This document shows positions 7,686 through 9,209 of a stretch of DNA of 9,209 nucleotides, piece by piece. The notes below the pieces were generated by a model that saw nothing but the letters and a program-made list of their open reading frames with translations, had not been told where the DNA came from and ran no database searches. The position numbers were made by a program, and so were the translations under genes. Positions within the stretch are counted from its first letter, which is position 1. Each line of letters begins with the position of its first letter. Origin of the DNA: Paracoccaceae bacterium (GTDB lineage Bacteria; Pseudomonadota; Alphaproteobacteria; Rhodobacterales; Rhodobacteraceae); NCBI GenBank assembly GCA_026709725.1, contig JAPOSK010000181.1:1-9209 (forward strand). Reading direction: 5' to 3'.

Positions 7686-8670
7686 AAAACCCGGGAATTG
7701 TTAGGCCGAAGCTCCAGAGCTCCATCAGCACACATCCCCGATCCTGAACAGGTCTGATTTTTCGGGAAGGGGTTTTACTGGGACCGTTTGTGCCCGGTCC
7801 CAAGCCAATCAATGGCCGAGTGGCTCCAAGACCTCGGGTCCGCAACGGTGCCAGGATCGTCAAGCAGGGTCCAGACACTGTGCACAGAGGTGTGCCATCC
7901 GCTGTGTACTTGCCGGCAGTCTTAGCCCGGGCACCGCCTGATCGTGCGGCAGGCACGCAGGTGACGACATGCGCCCGTACCTGGGTTCCGGTCCGATGAA
8001 AGATTGGGCGGACCTCCCGGTCTTTCTCATATCTGGGATCGACGGTTTTCAGACAGCCCCATGTTGCACTACAAAGGGCATGCATGTTCCGTGCTGGACA
8101 GGCGTTTGTATGCCCGCAGTGTCCCATCTCCATCCATTGCTGGCTACCCATCGTATCGCTGTCAAGGCTGGTACGGATGACAGTGATCCCGTCCATCTCT
8201 GCTTCGGCTGCGATGAATTCGGTATTGCGCTCCCAGGTGAAGACACCATCCTCGTCAACGGACCCGGTGATGTGCTTCGCCATCTTGTCGTGACCGATGA
8301 CCCGCCCGACCTGTGCACCGATCTGTTCCGCATTCCCATCATCATGATGTTTGGCGCGACGCTTTACGCGCTTGGTGGCAAGAGCAATGGGTTCAAGCAG
8401 GTCCTCGCGCTTGCGGGCGTGCTCCCCGGCAAGCGGGGGATTGCGGTGGACTCCGTCTCCTGTGATCAATGGGTGTTCCCCTGCCACCTGCTCTCCAGGA
8501 TAGGTATCACGTCCTCGGCCAGGTCCTTCTCGTCAAAAAGCGACATCGCTGCCGTGCTCTCCTCAATGAGAGCAAGGATTGCAGGGCCCTAAGGAATGAT
8601 GTGCGGCATGGCGCCCGAGATCCCATCCCACCCCGACTGGCAGCCCGGCGGGCTGGACTTCCTTGCCTAG
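7672..8670 (-). pseudogene. Decayed IS1634-family transposase (C-terminal part)
   Basis: This region translates in pieces to the C-terminal portion of an IS1634-type DDE transposase. In order on the minus strand: 'AMSLFDEKDLAE' (about 8549-8510), which corresponds to the family's 'LSLFDE.DLAE'; after a frame change, 'RNPPLAGEHARKREDLL' (from about 8445); 'VGRVIGHDKMAKH' (8310-8272); 'IAAEAEMDGITVIRTSL' (from 8214); 'CLKTVD' (8055-8038); 'VRPIFH' (8013-7996), then 'RAHV'; and 'TADGTPL' (7905-7885). Damage includes an in-frame TAG just upstream of 'GPAILALIEES', the frame change near 8490-8500, and loss of the catalytic glutamate: the family's 'VERAFRCLKTVD' reads 'CSATWGCLKTVD' here. The N-terminal half is absent from the window; it lies beyond, or was lost with, the IS5 insertion at 8670. 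The family call comes from remembered motifs, not a search. The remaining 271-codon open frame (7672-8487) should not be annotated as a working gene. Confidence 0.75.
7780..7801. repeat. Perfect 7-base-pair inverted repeat in the IS1634 remnant
   Basis: GGGACCG (7780-7786) and CGGTCCC (7795-7801) can form a hairpin with an 8-base loop. It is followed by AAGCC on the plus strand and by AGTAAAACC on the minus strand, so it is not a Rho-independent terminator. It falls in the tail of the decayed transposase and has no assigned role. Confidence 0.4.
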
Positions 8671-9209
8671 GCCCTGTTGACACCCACCGCCCCGCAATCA
8701 CGCCAGCCACCCGATCAATGAAGGCCGAGAAGTTCACCACCGTCTTGCCTGCCCGTGTCGCAATCCCCCGGAACGCCTTGCGTTCCGCGAAGAAGTTCTC
8801 GATCGGGTGCCGCCAGCCATCCAGATCCCGGTCATGCTCCCGAATCACGGTCCGGTTCTTCCGGGCCGGAATGACGGCCCTGATTCCCCGCGCCCCGGGA
8901 TCGGCGAGCAGGGCATCGGCATCAAGGGCCCTGCCCTCGATGCGGGCCCCGCAGCCCGGACCGTCCAGCACCGCATCCGCTCCCCCCTCCCTGATGACAG
9001 AATGGGGTCATGGGCCCCACCGGGGAGGATGGTGAAGCGGACGGGATGGCCAAGGGCATCCGTGAGGGCGACGATCCTGGGGGTCGGGCCGCCCCCATCC
9101 CCTTGATCTCCCCATCGCCCTGATCTCCATTGGGCGGCCGATGGCCTGATTCCGGGTCCCCCATCTGTGTGATCCCCCATCAGCATTCCGATGGGGCGCC
9201 GGCGGCCCT
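8671..9209 (-). mobile_element. IS5-family insertion sequence, one end visible, continues past the window
   Basis: The inner boundary is placed at CTAG (8667-8670) followed by GCCCTGTTGACACCC. IS5-family elements favour CTAG/YTAR-type targets, and many have ends containing a similar 'CCTGTTGAC' string. The transposase coding region on the minus strand fills the element and its 5' part lies beyond 9209, so the second inverted repeat and target copy cannot be checked here. The last 350 bases look richer in G and C than the housekeeping genes, in line with a foreign origin. The exact end base is uncertain by one to a few bases. Confidence 0.7.
8671..9209 (-). pseudogene. Frame-disrupted IS5-family transposase, 5' part outside window
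   Basis: Three segments on the minus strand join into one IS5-type transposase. The first (window edge to about 9097) contains 'RNQAIGR' and 'MGRSRG'. The second (about 9096-8990), in another frame, reads 'PTPRIVALTDALGHPVRF' and 'PGGAHD', the conserved central strand region. The third, back in the first frame (about 8990-8671), reads 'ALDADALL', 'RAVIPARKNR', 'HPIENFF' and 'KAFRGIATRAGKT'. A one-base gain near 9097 and a minus-one shift at a C6 run on the plus strand (8982-8987) explain the pieces. The DDE glutamate is present (E in 'HPIENFF', about 8800), but the second aspartate, expected as 'ADRAYDADAL', reads 'EGRALDADAL' with glutamate (about 8938). No stop codon occurs before the proposed IS end, so the frame runs into flanking DNA. 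It is almost certainly inactive in cis. Confidence 0.75.
9093..9126. repeat. 17-base imperfect tandem repeat within the IS5 transposase
   Basis: CCCCATCCCCTTGATCT (9093-9109) is followed directly by CCCCATCGCCCTGATCT (9110-9126); the copies differ at two positions. A weaker third match (CCCCATC, then TGATC) starts near 9159. Seventeen is not a multiple of three, so the repeat lies exactly where the transposase reading frame becomes disordered. Confidence 0.75.

Noticed and set aside
7667..7801. Hairpins at 7667-7685 and 7780-7801 as transcription terminators
   Set aside because: Neither stem is followed by a T run on either strand, and the first stem is only six base pairs. I list them as inverted repeats without function.
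7969..8592. Open frame of 207 codons on the plus strand
   Set aside because: It lies opposite the IS1634-type transposase remnant, whose minus-strand translation has recognisable family motifs. The plus-strand product shows none and has no ribosome binding site.
8469..9035. Open frame of 188 codons on the plus strand
   Set aside because: It crosses the junction of the two insertion sequences, is antisense to IS5 transposase motifs, and its product is low-complexity and Arg/Pro-rich, as expected of a GC-rich shadow frame.
7594..9209. A novel accessory system downstream of lolA
   Set aside because: The only readable coding signals here are transposase motifs. No repeat arrays, RNA-like structures or other protein families stood out.

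Overview
The window reads as a housekeeping segment of an alphaproteobacterial chromosome, followed at its right end by decaying insertion sequences. The assignment rests on gene content and order: a class I/II aminotransferase overlapping ftsK, then a LolA-type carrier, with xthA and an OmpR-type regulator close by, and a thioredoxin/TPR protein and a Trm112-like protein behind them. This clustering is familiar from Alphaproteobacteria, especially Rhodospirillales-like lineages. The Trm112-like protein also has the short 'CPVTHGPL' knuckle with a single cysteine that is usual there. The genus cannot be named from the sequence.

Left block (1-2749, all minus strand): reading in the direction of transcription, an OmpR/PhoB-type regulator with a degenerate receiver overlaps exodeoxyribonuclease III (xthA) by 8 bases. 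It is followed by a thioredoxin-TPR protein (CnoX/YbbN-like) and a small Trm112-family protein. The gaps are about 60-70 bases or less, so this is probably one operon. A 163-base spacer (2750-2912) separates it from the divergent right-hand operon and carries a plausible sigma70-type promoter facing right.

Middle block (2913-7593, plus strand): a PLP-dependent aminotransferase (DapC-like) overlaps ftsK by the four bases ATGA. ftsK encodes a full-length membrane-anchored DNA translocase, and a periplasmic LolA-type lipoprotein carrier follows. The likely roles are amino-acid/diaminopimelate (cell wall precursor) supply, chromosome segregation at the septum, and outer-membrane lipoprotein traffic, so all three touch the cell envelope and division.

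Right block (7594-9209): no intact gene is visible. The minus strand holds a decayed IS1634-family transposase (about 7672-8670). A second element, of the IS5 family, abuts it at a CTAG site and runs off the window end. Both transposases carry frame disruptions and have lost a recognisable catalytic acid, so both look dead. The arrangement looks like an IS5-type element nested in an older IS1634-type remnant. I found no RNA genes, CRISPR arrays, or convincing novel defence or biosynthetic system. The points most worth a second look are the nested IS relics, the non-canonical receiver and start codon of the regulator, and the uncertain start and internal repeat of lolA.
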